NCBI GenBank assembly: GCA_002715825.1
Contig: PBAI01000024.1
Location: 1-36,299, forward strand
Source of the DNA: Roseibacillus sp.
GTDB lineage: Bacteria; Verrucomicrobiota; Verrucomicrobiia; Verrucomicrobiales; Akkermansiaceae
Reading direction: 5' to 3'
Length of the DNA stretch: 36,299 nucleotides
Part shown: positions 34,863-36,299 of the stretch, piece after piece
Layout of the letters: each line of letters opens with the position of its first letter
Position numbering within the stretch: position 1 is the stretch's first letter
Made by a program: the position numbers and the translations under genes
Notes under the pieces: model-generated
Databases searched by the model: none
Told to the model about the DNA's origin: nothing
The model's input: the letters and a program-made list of their open reading frames with translations, nothing else

Positions 34863-36239
34863 TCAGGGCTTAAGCAATTTTCTCAAGCGGTCCAGCTGAT
34901 TTCTGTAAGGCGGCTTAACCGCGAACGGGTCGTGGGTCAGCCAGCGGCGGGTAAAAGAGCGTTCGTGGCTGAATTGCTCGAATCCTGACCGGCCGCGATA
35001 GCGTCCCAGTCCACTTTTACCAAGGCCCCCGATGGGGAGCAGGTGATTTGTCCCTGTCTTCATGACGTCGTTGAAGCAGACCGAACCTGATGGGAGAGCC
35101 TTCGCAATGCGCTCACTTTCTTCCCGACTGTCAGAGAAGATGTAAAGAGCGAGAGGAGAGGCCATGCCTTTCAGAGCATTGAGAGCCTGTGCAAGATCTG
35201 CACAGGGTAGCAACGGTAGCAGTGGGCCGAATATCTCTTCCTGCATAACGGGAGCGTCCCATTGTGTGTTTGGCAGAAGGCGGGGTGCGAGAGAGAGCTC
35301 CTCAGGGACATCCGGTCCAATTGAGATTGCATCAGAGGGAATAAGGTTTTGCAGCCTCTGGTAGTGCCTCTGATTCACGATTTTCGCTAAATCCCGATCA
35401 GAAGTCATCCCGTATAACCTCTTTATCTCCTCTTCACAGAGCTGGAGGAAGTCATCGTGGAGCTCGGAGGGAAGAACTACAAAGTCTGGCGCGATGCATG
35501 TTTGTCCTGCATTAAAGAATTTCCCTGCGATGATACGTTGTGCAGCTTTTTCGAGGTCCACGTCATGGTCGATCAGGCAGGGACATTTTCCACCTAGTTC
35601 CAGAAGAACAGGCGAGAGATGTCTCGCTGCGGCATCCGCATAAAGGCGACCCACACTTTCGCCACCGGTATAGCAAAAGAATTCGAAAGGGAGATCAAGC
35701 AGAGCTTCGCCGGTGGCGGCGCCACCTTGGATCACGGTTACGTGACCGGGATCAAATATGGATGCGATCAGATCGCTAAGAAAGGCGCTGGTTGCTGGTG
35801 CACACTCAGACGGTTTGAGAATCACGCAGTTTCCAGAAGCAATAGCACAGATAAGGGGACTCAATGAGAGTTGCAGAGGATAATTCCAAGGAGAAGTGAT
35901 CAGCACTCGCCCGAAGGCTTGTCTTCGGATTTCACTGCGTGCCGGGAAGAAATAAAACGGATTTGCCACACGTCGGGGCTTCTGCCAGCGTTTCAGGTTC
36001 TTCAGGCAGTGTCGGAGCTCGCACCTTAAAAAGTGGATCTCTGCGAGCCAGGCCTCAAGCGCAGGTTTGCCCAGGTCGGCGTGCAGAGCCTCAAGCGCTG
36101 CATCAGTATGCTTTTGCAGTTCTTCGGAAAGTCGGGCCAAGCACTCGCGGCGGAGGGTCAGGTCCTGAGATTCGCCGGTCTCAAAGAACTCCCTCTGCTT
36201 GTCAAATATCGCTTGAAAATCTTGGGTATACTCGGCCAT
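34863..36239 (-). CDS. Aldehyde dehydrogenase family protein (class 3 / coniferyl-aldehyde dehydrogenase-like)
   Basis: 'GRVLITSPWNYPLQLSLSPLICAIASGNCVILKPSECAPATSAFL', 'FFCYTGGESVGRLYADAAARHLSPVLLELGGKCPCLID', 'GKFFNAGQTCIAPDFVVLP', 'NDVMKTGTNHLLPIGGLGKSGLGRYRGRSGFEQFSHERSF'. Confidence 0.96.
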   Translation of the reverse strand: MAEYTQDFQAIFDKQREFFETGESQDLTLRRECLARLSEELQKHTDAALEALHADLGKPALEAWLAEIHFLRCELRHCLKNLKRWQKPRRVANPFYFFPARSEIRRQAFGRVLITSPWNYPLQLSLSPLICAIASGNCVILKPSECAPATSAFLSDLIASIFDPGHVTVIQGGAATGEALLDLPFEFFCYTGGESVGRLYADAAARHLSPVLLELGGKCPCLIDHDVDLEKAAQRIIAGKFFNAGQTCIAPDFVVLPSELHDDFLQLCEEEIKRLYGMTSDRDLAKIVNQRHYQRLQNLIPSDAISIGPDVPEELSLAPRLLPNTQWDAPVMQEEIFGPLLPLLPCADLAQALNALKGMASPLALYIFSDSREESERIAKALPSGSVCFNDVMKTGTNHLLPIGGLGKSGLGRYRGRSGFEQFSHERSFTRRWLTHDPFAVKPPYRNQLDRLRKLLKP

Positions 36240-36299
36240 GTCCCGCTTTGCCTGCCCAGTGTGGCTGAGAATGAGGATGTGCTCAACCTTTGTAGGCCT

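Noticed and set aside
1-36299. CRISPR arrays, tRNA/rRNA genes, prophage or transposase genes
   Set aside because: No regularly spaced direct repeats, recognisable RNA gene sequences or mobile-element protein motifs were seen; exhaustive repeat and tRNA searches could not be run.

Overview
This 36.3 kb window looks like PVC-superphylum (Verrucomicrobia/Planctomycetes-type) chromosome. That reading comes from the recurrent family set: DUF1549/DUF1553 + DUF1501, DUF1592-type + DUF1552, PVC-type heme-domain protein, DUF1080 and sulfatase. I support 23 protein-coding genes. I see no rRNA, tRNA, CRISPR array, prophage or transposase gene. Main blocks: (i) truncated PD40-type beta-propeller (left edge); (ii) minus-strand cytochrome-domain DUF1549/1553 + DUF1501 pair; (iii) DUF1080, sulfatase, acyltransferase-3 with inserted ankyrin repeats, alpha/beta hydrolase; (iv) very large SGNH-like/PVC beta-propeller/HEAT/cytochrome c protein, thioredoxin-fold protein and a second DUF1080 paralogue; (v) redoxin + heme/copper-monooxygenase-like/EF-hand pair; (vi) secreted Tricorn-like S41 protease; (vii) minus-strand four-gene sugar operon (TIM-barrel isomerase, L-galactose/L-fucose dehydrogenase-like AKR, UxaE-like epimerase, amidohydrolase lactonase); (viii) DUF1592-type + DUF1552 pair followed by a hybrid histidine kinase; (ix) class IV aminotransferase, a split Phd/PIN toxin-antitoxin pair with a palindromic insertion-like element, and an aldehyde dehydrogenase. 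The best candidates for something new are the sugar operon (possible oxidative L-galactose route through tagaturonate), the ankyrin-in-acyltransferase architecture, the redoxin/Cu-monooxygenase-like pair, the DUF1501 gene whose Tat motif lies upstream of every canonical start codon, and the palindromic element between antitoxin and toxin. All family calls are made by eye from translated sequence. No database search was run.
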